64,000 nucleotides of DNA from Hyphomicrobiales bacterium. GTDB taxonomy: Bacteria > Pseudomonadota > Alphaproteobacteria > Rhizobiales > Beijerinckiaceae. Below are positions 27,394 to 38,207 of the stretch, in pieces. How positions within the stretch are numbered: the stretch's first letter is position 1; each line of letters starts with the position of its first letter. A program made the translations under genes and the position numbers. The notes under the pieces are model-generated. The model saw only the letters and a program-made list of their open reading frames with translations, was not told the origin of the DNA and did no database searches. The DNA lies in contig JAFLCX010000002.1 in NCBI GenBank assembly GCA_017302635.1, positions 737,193 through 801,192 on the forward strand, read 5' to 3'.

Positions 27394-28248
27394 TCAAATG
27401 CCGGCCGGTCGGGAGCCGATCAGCAGTGTGCGCAGCCTTGAGGAGGCGAAATCGATGATCGCGACCGTCACGAGCACCATCAGGATGATGAAGGCGACGC
27501 GATCCCATTCGAACGTGCGGATCATCTCGGCCAGATGCAGGCCGATGCCGCCCGCGCCGACAATTCCGATGATGGTGGCCGAGCGTGTATTCGACTCGAA
27601 ATAGTAGAGCACCTGGCTGAGCAGGACTGGCAGAACCTGCGGCAGCAGGCCGAAACGCATCACGTGAAGCTGGGTACCGCCGGTCGAGACCACGCCTTCG
27701 GAAGGCTTGCGGTCTGTGGCCTCGATCGCCTCCGAGAAGAGTTTGGTGAAAGAGCCGATATCGCTGGTCATGATGGCGAGAACGCCCGCAAAGGGACCAA
27801 GCCCGACCACGTTGATCCAGATCAGGGCCCAGATCAGCGTATCGACGCCGCGCACGGAATCCGAAAATCGTCGTGTCAGAAACCGAAGGACGGCGCCGCC
27901 GATCACGCCCCGTGCGGCCAGAAAGCCCAGAGGCAGGGAGAAGATTGCGGCCAGAAGTGTCCCGAGGAAGGCAATCGCGACCGTTTCACCAAGCGCCTTG
28001 AGGAACGCCATGAACGAACCGCCCGCCGTTGGCGGGATCATCAGCCCGAGGAAGGTCGCGAGTTGACCCAGACCGCTGCCAAGGCGCGCGAAACTGAATT
28101 CGAGCCTGAGCAGGGCGAAGAGGGCAACAAGTGCCATTGCGCTGACGACCGCGATCGCGATCGCGCGGTTGCGCAAGGATACCTGCATCAATCCGGGGTG
28201 GTTGCGCCGGGCAGCATCGCGATCGAGGAAGGAAGGTTTCGGGTTCAT
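27394..28248 (-). CDS. phnE: Phosphonate ABC transporter permease PhnE (second copy)
   Basis: This 284-residue inner-membrane permease has several hydrophobic helices and the PhnE-type loop (GFLAARGVIGG, then LIWALIWINVVGLGPFAGVLAI and the IEATDRKPSEGV cytoplasmic EAA-like region). It overlaps the first permease gene by 4 nt and probably forms a heterodimer with it. It takes up phosphonates and possibly phosphite or phosphate esters. Confidence 0.93.
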   Translation of the reverse strand: MNPKPSFLDRDAARRNHPGLMQVSLRNRAIAIAVVSAMALVALFALLRLEFSFARLGSGLGQLATFLGLMIPPTAGGSFMAFLKALGETVAIAFLGTLLAAIFSLPLGFLAARGVIGGAVLRFLTRRFSDSVRGVDTLIWALIWINVVGLGPFAGVLAIMTSDIGSFTKLFSEAIEATDRKPSEGVVSTGGTQLHVMRFGLLPQVLPVLLSQVLYYFESNTRSATIIGIVGAGGIGLHLAEMIRTFEWDRVAFIILMVLVTVAIIDFASSRLRTLLIGSRPAGI

Positions 28249-29129
28249 CGACGGTTCTCGCGGGCAATCAGGGAATGACGGATGCGTTCGGTCACGAGGT
28301 CGATCGCCATCACGGTCGCAATGATGAGAAGCAGAATGGCTGACACATCGGAGTAATAGAACTTGCGGACAGCCTCGATCAGTTCCTGGCCGATGCCGCC
28401 GGCGCCGACAAAGCCCATCACGGATGCGCCTCGCACATTGATCTCGAAACGCAGGAGCGTGTAGCTCGCGAAATTCGAGAGCACCTGCGGCACCACCGCG
28501 TAGCGGATCGCCTGCCAGCGGCTCGCACCGGTTGAGATCGCGCCATCGACCGTCTTCATGTCAATGTTTTCAGCGACTTCCGAAAAGAGTTTCCCGAGCG
28601 CTCCAAAGGTGTGGATGGCGATGGCGAGCACGCCCGGCACGGGACCGAGCCCGAAAGCCACGACGAAGATCAGCGCGAAGACAAGCTCCGGCACGGTGCG
28701 GAAGAATTCCAGTATGCGCCGAGCGATGAAGCGTGACGTGGCGTTGCGCGACAGGTTGGCAGAGGCGGCGAAGCAGACGAAAAACGCGCCGATGGCGCCA
28801 AAGAGGGTCCCGAGATAGGCGATCAGCAAGGTATCGCCGATATGGACCAGCCATTTGCGCAGGCCCCAGAACCACTCGGCGATATCAGTGAAAACGATCC
28901 GGCCGTTATCGAGATAGAAAATGCGGCCGAGATAGCTCGTGAGCTGATGAATATTGGCCAGAAATTTGCCGAGATCGACTTCGGCCATGTGCCCCGCTGC
29001 AACGACGGCGATCAGCAGCACCACAAGGCCAATGAGCATCGCGCGGCGTTTGGCGGCCTGCGCCGCTGCATAGGCGGCGAGATGCGTCTGGAGTTGGGCA
29101 TCCTGGAGGTGGGGTATCGCAATGGCCAT
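28245..29129 (-). CDS. phnE: Phosphonate ABC transporter permease PhnE (first copy)
   Basis: This permease of about 294 residues has the PhnE pattern (FAASANLSRNATSRFIARRILEF, ALIFVVAFGLGPVPGVLAIAIHTFGALGKLFSE). The ATG at 29129 is chosen over an in-frame start at 29153 because GAAGAGCC lies just before it and the family begins there. It is separated from the upstream binding-protein gene by a hairpin with a T-tract. Confidence 0.93.
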   Translation of the reverse strand: MAIAIPHLQDAQLQTHLAAYAAAQAAKRRAMLIGLVVLLIAVVAAGHMAEVDLGKFLANIHQLTSYLGRIFYLDNGRIVFTDIAEWFWGLRKWLVHIGDTLLIAYLGTLFGAIGAFFVCFAASANLSRNATSRFIARRILEFFRTVPELVFALIFVVAFGLGPVPGVLAIAIHTFGALGKLFSEVAENIDMKTVDGAISTGASRWQAIRYAVVPQVLSNFASYTLLRFEINVRGASVMGFVGAGGIGQELIEAVRKFYYSDVSAILLLIIATVMAIDLVTERIRHSLIARENRR

Positions 29130-29155
29130 GATGGGCTCTTCGGTCCGAGGCAACC

Positions 29156-29184
29156 AAGAAAAAGCCGGGGCAAAAACCCCGGCT
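29156..29184 (-). terminator. Intra-operon terminator-like hairpin after the second phnD
   Basis: On the minus strand AGCCGGGG pairs with CCCCGGCT around TTTTTG (29184 down to 29163), followed by TTTTCTT. This is a good intrinsic-terminator shape, but the permease genes follow on the same strand. It probably acts as a partial terminator or an mRNA-stabilising 3' end, keeping binding protein above permease. Confidence 0.65.
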
Positions 29185-29205
29185 CGATGGGCATCCGGTG
29201 GATGA

Positions 29206-30105
29206 TCACGAACCCTTCTTGCGAAGGTCGTCGACGAAGCGGTTCAGTTCGATCATCATCTGGAACGTGTCATTCGAGGCCGGCTGCCAGGGTTGTGACG
29301 TTCCATCCGAAATATGCTTCCAGACATCCGGAGCACGTGTGCCGATCTCCATGAAGGCGACGCGGATCTTCGCTTTCAGGTCATCGGGCAGCGATTTGAT
29401 GTAGGCGACCGGCGAGTTCGGGATCAGTTCGGAGCGGAACACGATCCTGAAATCCTCCGCCTTCACCATGCCCTTGCCAGCCATGCGCAAGAGGTTCGAG
29501 CGCTTTTCGTTGTTCCACCAGTTGGCGGCCACCTCGCAGCTGCCCTGCTGAAGGCCGATCACGGCGTTCTCGTGGCTGCCGGTGTAGACGACCTTCGAGA
29601 AATGTTTTTCGGGGTCGATGCCCTTCCTGCTCAGGGCGAAACGCGGAACCTGATTGCCGGAGGCGGAGTTCGGATCGACAAGGCACAGAACCTTGCCGCG
29701 CGCGTCCTCGATCGAGTTGATCGGACTGTTCGCGCGGGTATAAAACACCGAATAATAGCCGCGCGTTCCATCGGTGTTGACCTGTTGGCCAAAGGCTTCG
29801 ACCGGCGAGCCGATCGCCAGCGCTCGGGCAAAGGCCGCGGGGCCGTAATGGGCAATATGGATGTTTCCGGCCCGCTGGCCCTCGATCACGGCAGCGTAGT
29901 CACTGGCGATGCGCAATGACACCTTCATGCCCAGCTCGCGCGTCAGATACTCCGTGAACGGCGTGTAGCGGTTGACGACACCCTCCGAGTTTTCGGAAGG
30001 GATGACAGCAAAAACAAGCTCTTGCGGGGCCTTTTGCGCCTGAGCAGATGCCGCAGAGAGCAGCGAGAAGGCGCCGGCAATGACAAGACGACGATGAAAC
30101 GACAT
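29206..30105 (-). CDS. phnD: Phosphonate ABC transporter binding protein PhnD, paralogue 2
   Basis: This 299-residue periplasmic binding protein has a signal peptide (MSFHRRLVIAGAFSLLSAASAQA) and PhnD hallmarks: FAVIPSENSEGVVNRYTPF, IASDYAAVIEGQRAGNIHIAHYGP, LCLVDPNSASGNQVP and GSHENAVIGL. It is clearly a paralogue of the upstream phnD. Paired PhnD proteins may have different ligand preferences. GGGAGA lies before the ATG at 30105. Confidence 0.92.
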   Translation of the reverse strand: MSFHRRLVIAGAFSLLSAASAQAQKAPQELVFAVIPSENSEGVVNRYTPFTEYLTRELGMKVSLRIASDYAAVIEGQRAGNIHIAHYGPAAFARALAIGSPVEAFGQQVNTDGTRGYYSVFYTRANSPINSIEDARGKVLCLVDPNSASGNQVPRFALSRKGIDPEKHFSKVVYTGSHENAVIGLQQGSCEVAANWWNNEKRSNLLRMAGKGMVKAEDFRIVFRSELIPNSPVAYIKSLPDDLKAKIRVAFMEIGTRAPDVWKHISDGTSQPWQPASNDTFQMMIELNRFVDDLRKKGS

Positions 30106-30133
30106 GACGATCTCCCGAGGCTTTAAGGAAAGA

Positions 30134-30158
30134 AGGGGCGACCCTTGCCGGGCCGCCC
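30134..30158 (-). terminator. Intra-operon hairpin between the two phnD genes
   Basis: On the minus strand GGGCGGCCC and GGGTCGCCC form a 9-bp stem (one G-U pair) around a short loop, followed by CTTCTTTCC. It directly follows the first phnD stop. It resembles the hairpin after the second phnD and probably tunes relative mRNA levels rather than ending the transcript. Confidence 0.5.
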
Positions 30159-30168
30159 ATCGCATTCG

Positions 30169-31077
30169 TCACGAGCTCTTCTTGCGCAGCGCGTCCACGA
30201 AGTTCTGAAGCTCGATGGTCGATTTGAAGTCCTGGTGCGAGGTCGGCGCGAGTCCTTGGGACTTGCCCTGGAACATGGCATCGAAGCTGGCCTTGTCCTT
30301 CGTCGGGAAGTCGAAGAAAGCCTTCTTAATTGCGGCTTTCAGGTCAGCCGGAAGTGAGGCTGTCAGCACATAGGGATAGCCGGCGATTTTCTCGGACTTG
30401 AAAACGATCTTGAAGTCGGCCTGCTTGACCATGCCCTTCGTGGCCATGCGCTGCAGGTTGGAGTCGTTCTCGGAATTCCACCAGTTGAAAGCGAGGTCGC
30501 AAGTGCCTTGCTGAACCGCCATCACGGCGTTCTCATGGCTGCCTGCATTTGTCACTTTTGAAAAGAATTTCGCCGGATCGATCCCGAGCTTGTTCATCGA
30601 ATAAAGTGGAACATTGTTGCCCGAAGTCGAGTTTGGGTCGACGAGGCACAGATTCTTGCCCTTGAAGTCCTCGAGCTTGGTGCCGGCGGCTGAACTCTTG
30701 GCCCAAGCAACGGAGTAGTAACCCGTATTGCCGTTGGCATCGAGCGGGGTCGCGAAAGGCTCGACACCGCCGTTCGTCACGGTGTGGGCGCGGATGTAGG
30801 ACGATGGGCCGTGTTCAGCGAAATGGATATTGCCGGCGCGGTGTCCCTCGATCACCGCAGCGTAGTCGCTGGCGATGCGGATGGTGACCTTCACGCCCAG
30901 CTCCCGCGTCATGTATTCGATGAATCCCTTGTGCTTCTCGAGCGTGCCCGAGGCGTTTTCGGCCGGAACAGCGGCGAAAACGAGCTCGGGGTACTTCGCT
31001 TTCCAATCCTGCGCCAAGGCAGGGGCGGCGATGGTCGCTGCGAGGACCGCAAGCGTGAGGCGACGGTTGATTGCCAT
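30169..31077 (-). CDS. phnD: Phosphonate ABC transporter binding protein PhnD, paralogue 1
   Basis: This 302-residue periplasmic binding protein has a signal peptide (MAINRRLTLAVLAATIAAPALA) and the PhnD motifs FAAVPAENASGTLEKH, IASDYAAVIEGHRAGNIHFAEHGP, LCLVDPNSTSGNNVP and GSHENAVMAV. It differs from the downstream paralogue in the C-terminal third, where ligand residues often vary. The ATG at 31077 follows a GGAGCC ribosome binding site. Confidence 0.93.
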   Translation of the reverse strand: MAINRRLTLAVLAATIAAPALAQDWKAKYPELVFAAVPAENASGTLEKHKGFIEYMTRELGVKVTIRIASDYAAVIEGHRAGNIHFAEHGPSSYIRAHTVTNGGVEPFATPLDANGNTGYYSVAWAKSSAAGTKLEDFKGKNLCLVDPNSTSGNNVPLYSMNKLGIDPAKFFSKVTNAGSHENAVMAVQQGTCDLAFNWWNSENDSNLQRMATKGMVKQADFKIVFKSEKIAGYPYVLTASLPADLKAAIKKAFFDFPTKDKASFDAMFQGKSQGLAPTSHQDFKSTIELQNFVDALRKKSS

Positions 31078-31120
31078 GATCGGCTCCTTGGTTTTTGCAG
31101 ATGAGGGAGGCAGGTAGAGG

Positions 31121-31924
31121 TCAGGCCACCGCAGCGAGCGGCTCGAGCACGGGCAGGCTGGATGGTGGAACAATCGTCATCGCCTCTCCGGCCTCGAGCC
31201 CGTAAAGTTCGCGCGCGGTGGCTTCGGTCAGGGCGTCGGGGGCGCCGTCGAAGACGATCTCGCCCTGAGCCATGCCGATCAGGCGGCCGCAATAATCCTT
31301 CGCGATATCGAGATCATGCAGGTTGCAGATGACCGTGATTCCGAAATGCCGGTTGAGCCGCTGGAGCGCATCCATCACGACCTTCGTGTTGCGCGGGTCG
31401 AGCGAGGCGATCGGCTCATCGGCCAGAACCAACTCCGGCTCCTGAACCAGCGCGCGGGCAATGGCGACGCGTTGCTGCTGACCGCCGGAAAGGGTTTCGG
31501 CGCGCTGGGCGGCGAGGGGTGCAATATCAAACTGCTCAAGAGCCGAGATCGCGAGAGCCCGGTCTTCCGGTGCCCAGAGCTTGAGCATGGAGCGCAGTGT
31601 CGGTGTGAAGTGCAGGCGTCCCATCAGGACATTGGTCAGCACATCGAGACGACCCACGATATTGAACTGCTGGAACACCATTGCGCAGGCCGTGCGCCAG
31701 CGCCGCAGTTCCGCGCCGTCCAGCGCGGTCACCTCACGCCCGTTCCAGAAAATCTGGCCCGATGAGGGCTCCTGCAACCGGTTGACCATGCGCAGGAGTG
31801 TCGATTTCCCGGCCCCCGAGCGACCGATGATGCCGACAAAACTTCCCTTCCCGATCTGGAGAGACACATCTTTTACAGCCGTTTTCGAACCGAAATGGCG
31901 CGAAAGATTCCGGATTTCGAGCAT
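31121..31924 (-). CDS. phnC: Phosphonate ABC transporter ATPase
   Basis: This 267-residue ABC ATPase powers phosphonate import. It has Walker [10 protein letters not shown], a Q-loop at MVFQQFN, signature [14 protein letters not shown] and Walker [13 protein letters not shown]; the [12 protein letters not shown]-terminal region is PhnC-like. The ATG at 31924 follows AAGGGGC. It is the first gene of the phn operon, with a candidate Pho box 53 nt upstream. Confidence 0.94.
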   Translation of the reverse strand: MLEIRNLSRHFGSKTAVKDVSLQIGKGSFVGIIGRSGAGKSTLLRMVNRLQEPSSGQIFWNGREVTALDGAELRRWRTACAMVFQQFNIVGRLDVLTNVLMGRLHFTPTLRSMLKLWAPEDRALAISALEQFDIAPLAAQRAETLSGGQQQRVAIARALVQEPELVLADEPIASLDPRNTKVVMDALQRLNRHFGITVICNLHDLDIAKDYCGRLIGMAQGEIVFDGAPDALTEATARELYGLEAGEAMTIVPPSSLPVLEPLAAVA

Positions 31925-31962
31925 TGGAAGCCCCTTGCTGACCAGCACCACACGGATCAGTC

Positions 31963-31994
31963 GTTATCCAGCTTGCGCAACACTTCGATGACAG
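31963..31994 (-). promoter_or_regulatory. Candidate Pho-box promoter of the phn operon
   Basis: On the minus strand CTGTCAT-CGAA-GTGTTGC occupies 31994 to 31977: a perfect first PhoB half-site and a weak second one (about 11 of 14 overall). Eight bases downstream is GATAAC, a plausible -10. The phnC start codon is about 40 nt further. Position and spacing fit a PhoB-activated promoter, but the second half-site is poor. Confidence 0.5.
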
Positions 31995-32129
31995 CGGCTC
32001 GTCTTCCCCTCCTTATCCAAGAAACCGCGTCGCCCGATGTGCGGTCGAAGAGCATCGGCACCAGCACCTGCCCGATTGATGCAACCGACATCCATTGACT
32101 TTGGCGCGGGAGGCGTCATTTTGCGTCCA

Positions 32130-34249
<2,120 letters not shown>

Positions 34250-34251
34250 TC

Positions 34252-34944
34252 ATGCCTGGTTTTCCGCTTGAAGAGGCACGAGAGTTGGCTGCTCTCGTCG
34301 CCCGCCAGAAGCCGCGCGTGCATGTGCTCACCAATCCCGTGGCGCAGGCTGTCACAGCCAATGCACTCGCGGCTTTGGGGGCTGAGCCTTCCATGTCGGC
34401 GCATCCGCGTGATATCCTGCCTCTGGCGAGGGGGGCGAACGCGATCGCGCTCAACCTCGGTATGCTGGAGCCGCAACGCGAAGCGGCGATCGAGGCACTC
34501 TCGGATGCGCTCGAACAACTCGCATGCCCGATCGTGCTCGACCCTGTCATGGCCGATCGCGTGCCATACCGGGGCGAAGTTGCAGCGCGTTTTTTCGGCT
34601 ATCCGCGCCTGATCGTGAAGGGCAACGGCGATGAAATGGCCGCGCTGGCTCTGTCGCTGCCGGCGCATGTTCTCGCGGTGACAACCGGGGAGCAGGACCG
34701 CGTAGGCGATCGCCTTGCCATTGCGGGCGGGCACCCGCTGCTGGCCCGGTTTTCAGGTTCCGGCTGCCTCGCCGGGGCCGTGATGGCGGCTTTTGCGGCG
34801 GTCGAACCGGATCGGGCGAGAGCGGCGGGTGCGGCGCTCACCTTCCTGCGCCATGCGGCTGAAAAATCCGGGGCTATAGCCAGTGGTCCGGGCACCTTTG
34901 TTCCCCTGCTCATCGATGCGCTCGCTGCATCCGTCGAGGTGTGA
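34252..34944 (+). CDS. thiM: Hydroxyethylthiazole kinase
   Basis: This protein of about 230 residues phosphorylates 4-methyl-5-(2-hydroxyethyl)thiazole in thiamine salvage. Visible motifs are VHVLTNPVAQAVTANALAALGAEPSM, PIVLDPVMADR and the GSGCLAGAVMA catalytic loop. It starts at ATG 34252, or at GTG 34246 overlapping the thiC stop. Its presence, without thiG, thiO or thiS nearby, suggests thiazole is salvaged or made from genes elsewhere. Confidence 0.9.
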   Translation: MPGFPLEEARELAALVARQKPRVHVLTNPVAQAVTANALAALGAEPSMSAHPRDILPLARGANAIALNLGMLEPQREAAIEALSDALEQLACPIVLDPVMADRVPYRGEVAARFFGYPRLIVKGNGDEMAALALSLPAHVLAVTTGEQDRVGDRLAIAGGHPLLARFSGSGCLAGAVMAAFAAVEPDRARAAGAALTFLRHAAEKSGAIASGPGTFVPLLIDALAASVEV

Positions 34945-34945
34945 C

Positions 34946-35590
34946 ATGTCCTTGAATATTCGTCTTTATGGCATCGTTGATCCGCAGATTGCCCGGGGGC
35001 GCAGCCTCGCGATGCTCGCGCGGGCAGCGGCGGATGGCGGCGCGACCATCCTTCAGTATCGCGCGAAGCAGGCCTGTACGCGCACGATGATTGCCGAGGC
35101 CCGCGCCATTGTAGCAGCGCTTGCCGGCACCGGCGTGCCACTCCTGATCAATGATCGGGTGGATGTCGCCCTCGCTTCGGGCGCGCAGGGTGTGCATCTC
35201 GGTCGCGAGGATATGCACCCCGTCGATGCGCGCGCCTTGCTTGGTCCCGAGTCGATCATCGGCGCAACCATCAAGAACCGCGATGATCTCATGGCCTTGC
35301 GAGGCCAGCCGATCGATTATGCCTGTATCGGCGGTGTTTTCGCCACGAACCACAAGGATAACCCCGATCCGCCCCTCGGCCTTGATGGCTTCCGGGCGCT
35401 CCGGGCTGAAGCCCGTGCCCTGTTGGGCGGTCTGCCCGTTGGTGCCATTGCCGGGATCACCCGCGAGAATGTCGCTTCACAGATGAAAGCCGGTGCCGAT
35501 GGCGTCGCCGTGATCGGATCGCTTTTCGGTGAGGACGATCCACGCGCGGCGGCACACGCGATGCTGATCGCGATGGGGGAAGCGGCATGA
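34946..35590 (+). CDS. thiE: Thiamine-phosphate synthase
   Basis: This 214-residue TIM-barrel enzyme joins HMP-PP and thiazole phosphate. Motifs include ILQYRAKQA, LLINDRVDVALASGAQGVHLGREDM and VGAIAGITRENV. The usual YIGxGPVFxTxTK loop is altered to CIGGVFATNHKDN, a variation seen in alphaproteobacterial ThiE-like proteins. The ATG at 34946 lies just after the thiM stop. Confidence 0.88.
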   Translation: MSLNIRLYGIVDPQIARGRSLAMLARAAADGGATILQYRAKQACTRTMIAEARAIVAALAGTGVPLLINDRVDVALASGAQGVHLGREDMHPVDARALLGPESIIGATIKNRDDLMALRGQPIDYACIGGVFATNHKDNPDPPLGLDGFRALRAEARALLGGLPVGAIAGITRENVASQMKAGADGVAVIGSLFGEDDPRAAAHAMLIAMGEAA

Positions 35591-36402
35591 TCCCGGTCGC
35601 CATGACGATTGCAGGCTCGGATTCGGGCGGTGGTGCCGGAATTCAGGCTGACCTGAAGACATTTTCGGCCCTTGGCGTTTTCGGCACGAGTGCCGTCACG
35701 GCACTCACCGCGCAGAATACGATGGGTGTGCAGGCCGTTCACGCACCGCCCGCCGAATTTGTCGGGCAGCAAATCCGATCCGTGCTGGATGACTTGCCTG
35801 TGCGTGCCATCAAGAGCGGCATGCTGTTCTCGTCCGGGATTGCTGCCTCCGTCGCCGATGCGCTCGATGAGAAACCGGAAATCCCGCTGGTTCTGGACCC
35901 CGTCATGGTCGCGACTTCGGGGGATGCCCTGATCCAGCAGGATGCCGTGGCGATGATCATCCGGCGCCTGTTTCCGCGCGCCGTGTTGCTGACACCCAAT
36001 CTCGCCGAGGCGGCATTTCTCACGGGCCTGCTGCCGGCCCGGGATCATATGGAAATGGAGGCGCAGGGGCGGGCTCTTCTGGCGCGAGGGGCGCGCGCTG
36101 TGCTCATCAAAGGCGGGCATGCGGCAGGCGAAGAGGCGATCGATCTCCTGGTCACGCCATCCAGCGTGAAGCTCTTTGCCGCGCCTCGCATCAAGACCGA
36201 GAACACCCACGGAACCGGTTGCACCCTTGCTGCGGCAATTGCGGCGATGCTGGCGCGCGGTGCCGCTCTCGAAGTCGCGATCGGTGAGGCGAAAAGATAT
36301 CTGACAGAGGCGATCCGGGCCGGGGCGGGGTGGCGCCTCGGGCGGGGCGCAGGGCCGGTCCATCATTTCCATGCGCTCTGGAGCAAGGAGGATGTGGGAT
36401 GA
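35587..36402 (+). CDS. thiD: Hydroxymethylpyrimidine/phosphomethylpyrimidine kinase
   Basis: This 271-residue ribokinase-fold enzyme phosphorylates HMP and HMP-P. It has the N-terminal AMTIAGSDSGGGAGIQADLKTF signature, VLDPVMVATSGDALI and the C-terminal GTGCTLAAAIAA anion hole. It overlaps thiE and the downstream binding-protein gene by ATGA, so all are translated from one message. Confidence 0.93.
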   Translation: MIPVAMTIAGSDSGGGAGIQADLKTFSALGVFGTSAVTALTAQNTMGVQAVHAPPAEFVGQQIRSVLDDLPVRAIKSGMLFSSGIAASVADALDEKPEIPLVLDPVMVATSGDALIQQDAVAMIIRRLFPRAVLLTPNLAEAAFLTGLLPARDHMEMEAQGRALLARGARAVLIKGGHAAGEEAIDLLVTPSSVKLFAAPRIKTENTHGTGCTLAAAIAAMLARGAALEVAIGEAKRYLTEAIRAGAGWRLGRGAGPVHHFHALWSKEDVG

Positions 36403-37433
36403 GGGTCCATCGTCGCATGGTTCTCGCGGCGGGACTGGTTACGGCACCTGCGATCGTCAGCGCTCGAACAGAACGCCGCTGGAGGATGGTCACGTCATGG
36501 AGCCGCAATCTGGTCGGTCCCGGCGTGACCGCCGAGCGCCTCGCGCGGCGCATCACTGCGATGAGTGATGGCGCGCTCGTCGTCGAACTCTTCGCGGCGG
36601 GAGAGGTTGTCCCGGCTTTGAGCGTGTTCGACGCCGTATCGAACGGCACGGTCGAGATGGGGCACAGCGCGGCTCTGTTTCAGGCCGGGAAATGGCCGGT
36701 CGCATCGGTTTTCACGACAGTTCCGTTCGGATTGCCGCCCATTGCCCATGCCGGTTGGCTGGATCATGGCGGGCAGGCACTGTGGGACTCGCTTTACGCC
36801 CCCTCTGGGGTGAAGCCGATTCTCGCCGGCAATACCGGGCCATCCTCGGCGGGGTGGTTTCGAAAGTCGGTTGAATCGCTCGCCGATCTCGCGGGCCTGC
36901 GCATCCGCGCCACGGGGCTGGGCAGTGAACTTTACCGGCGGATGGGAGCGACGCCTGTCGCCCTGGCTCCCGGCGAGACCTATCCGGCTCTCGAACGCGG
37001 GGTGTTGGACGCCGCGGAATTTCTCGCACCTGCCAATGACGCGGCGCTGGGCCTGCATCGGATCGCGCCATTCCTCGCTCTTCCCGGATTCAACAAGCCG
37101 AACGGGGCGAGTGAGCTTCTCGTGGCGCGTCCTCTCTGGGAGGGTTTACCGGCGCATCTGCAGGCCGTTATCGAGGCGGCAGCGCGGATGGAGCATGATC
37201 TTGGCCTGGCTGAAGCGCATCGGCTCAATGCCGAGGCCCTGCGGAGCCTGATCGCCGCTGGAACGACGATCACACGCCTCTCGCCGGAAATTCTGGCGCG
37301 CGGAGCGATTCTGGTGGAAGAACTGCTTGCAGAGATTGCGGCACGCGACTCTCTGTCCGCCCGCATTGTCGAGAGCTACCGGGCCTACCGGAATGACGCG
37401 ACGCGCGCCTGGGAAAACCTGACCCGGATTTGA
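36399..37433 (+). CDS. TRAP-type (DctP-like) solute-binding protein coupled to thiD
   Basis: This 344-residue periplasmic protein has an N-terminal signal (MRVHRRMVLAAGLVTAPAIVSA) and the DctP-family layout: WRMVTSWSRN, LVVELFAAGEVVPALSVFDAVSNG, DLAGLRIRATGLGSELYRRMGA and ALERGVLDAAEFLAPANDAALG. The last region carries the conserved ligand-carboxylate area of TRAP binding proteins. It starts inside the thiD stop. No TRAP permease genes lie in the window. Uptake of a thiamine precursor is possible but unproven. Confidence 0.82.
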   Translation: MRVHRRMVLAAGLVTAPAIVSARTERRWRMVTSWSRNLVGPGVTAERLARRITAMSDGALVVELFAAGEVVPALSVFDAVSNGTVEMGHSAALFQAGKWPVASVFTTVPFGLPPIAHAGWLDHGGQALWDSLYAPSGVKPILAGNTGPSSAGWFRKSVESLADLAGLRIRATGLGSELYRRMGATPVALAPGETYPALERGVLDAAEFLAPANDAALGLHRIAPFLALPGFNKPNGASELLVARPLWEGLPAHLQAVIEAAARMEHDLGLAEAHRLNAEALRSLIAAGTTITRLSPEILARGAILVEELLAEIAARDSLSARIVESYRAYRNDATRAWENLTRI

Positions 37434-37435
37434 CC

Positions 37436-38107
37436 TCAGGCGCGGGCCTTGCCGATACGGACGATCGAGAAACAGCCCATCGGCCCGCTGGGAATACGGC
37501 TCACCGCGTGCAGATCCGGCTTTCCGGCGACCCAATTGAGAACCCTGTCGAACGGAAAATCCGGCCTCAGCCCCACATGATGCATCATCGGGGCGAGGCG
37601 GGATTCGAGTTTGGCGATTTCCGGATTCTTTGATCGGAAATGATTGAGCAGAAACAGCGCTCCTCCGGGCCTGAGTACCCGGTAGGCCTCATCCAGCACG
37701 CGCTCGGGGTTCGGCACAAGCGTGATCAGGAATTGCGCCACGACGGCATCAAATTGGCTGTCGGCGAATGTCAGATGCTCGGCATCCATCACTTCGAGCC
37801 GCTTGATGTCGGCCTTCGCGATGGAGCAGGCGCGCTCGCGCGCCTTGGCGATCATCGCTTCGGAGGCGTCGATCCCGGTCACCACCATATCGGCGTCGTA
37901 ATCTCCGAGGCTGAGACCGGTTCCGACACCGATTTCCAGTACATCGCGCCCTGCGGTGGATGCGAGCGCGACCACGCGGCGGCGCGACGGTGCGAACAGG
38001 CCGCCGCAGACGAGGTCATAGGCTGGCGCCCAGACCCTGTAAGCCCGCTGCATGATGCTGCGGTCGGGATCGGGCGAATCGAGAAGCGATGAGCGAGAGG
38101 GAAGCAT
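37436..38107 (-). CDS. pmtA: Phosphatidylethanolamine N-methyltransferase (PmtA-type)
   Basis: This 223-residue SAM methyltransferase matches the Rhodobacter-type PmtA, which methylates phosphatidylethanolamine towards phosphatidylcholine. Characteristic segments are YRVWAPAYDLVCGGLF, DVLEIGVGTGLSL, VVTGIDASEAMIAKA, FDAVVAQFLITLVPNPERVLDEAYRVLRPGG and LLNHF. The ATG at 38107 follows AAAGGGC; an in-frame start at 38188 lies beyond the divergent promoter. It faces plcP across a 100-nt region with paired Pho boxes. Confidence 0.85.
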   Translation of the reverse strand: MLPSRSSLLDSPDPDRSIMQRAYRVWAPAYDLVCGGLFAPSRRRVVALASTAGRDVLEIGVGTGLSLGDYDADMVVTGIDASEAMIAKARERACSIAKADIKRLEVMDAEHLTFADSQFDAVVAQFLITLVPNPERVLDEAYRVLRPGGALFLLNHFRSKNPEIAKLESRLAPMMHHVGLRPDFPFDRVLNWVAGKPDLHAVSRIPSGPMGCFSIVRIGKARA

Positions 38108-38130
38108 GGCGGGCCCTTTGCTCCTGATCG

Positions 38131-38168
38131 GTGACGCGACGATGACAGGACTGTCATGGCAATGTCGC
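38131..38168. promoter_or_regulatory. Back-to-back Pho boxes between pmtA and plcP
   Basis: A 16-bp perfect palindrome, ATGACAGGACTGTCAT (38142-38157), holds two divergent CTGTCAT half-sites. The minus-strand box reads CTGTCATCGTCGCGTCAC (38148 to 38131, about 12 of 14 matches). The plus-strand box reads CTGTCATGGCAATGTCGC (38151 to 38168, about 11 of 14). They point at pmtA and plcP respectively, so PhoB could activate both. Confidence 0.65.
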
Positions 38169-38207
38169 ACGATCATGAGAGGGACCATGGATCAGAAAGG
38201 GGCTCCG

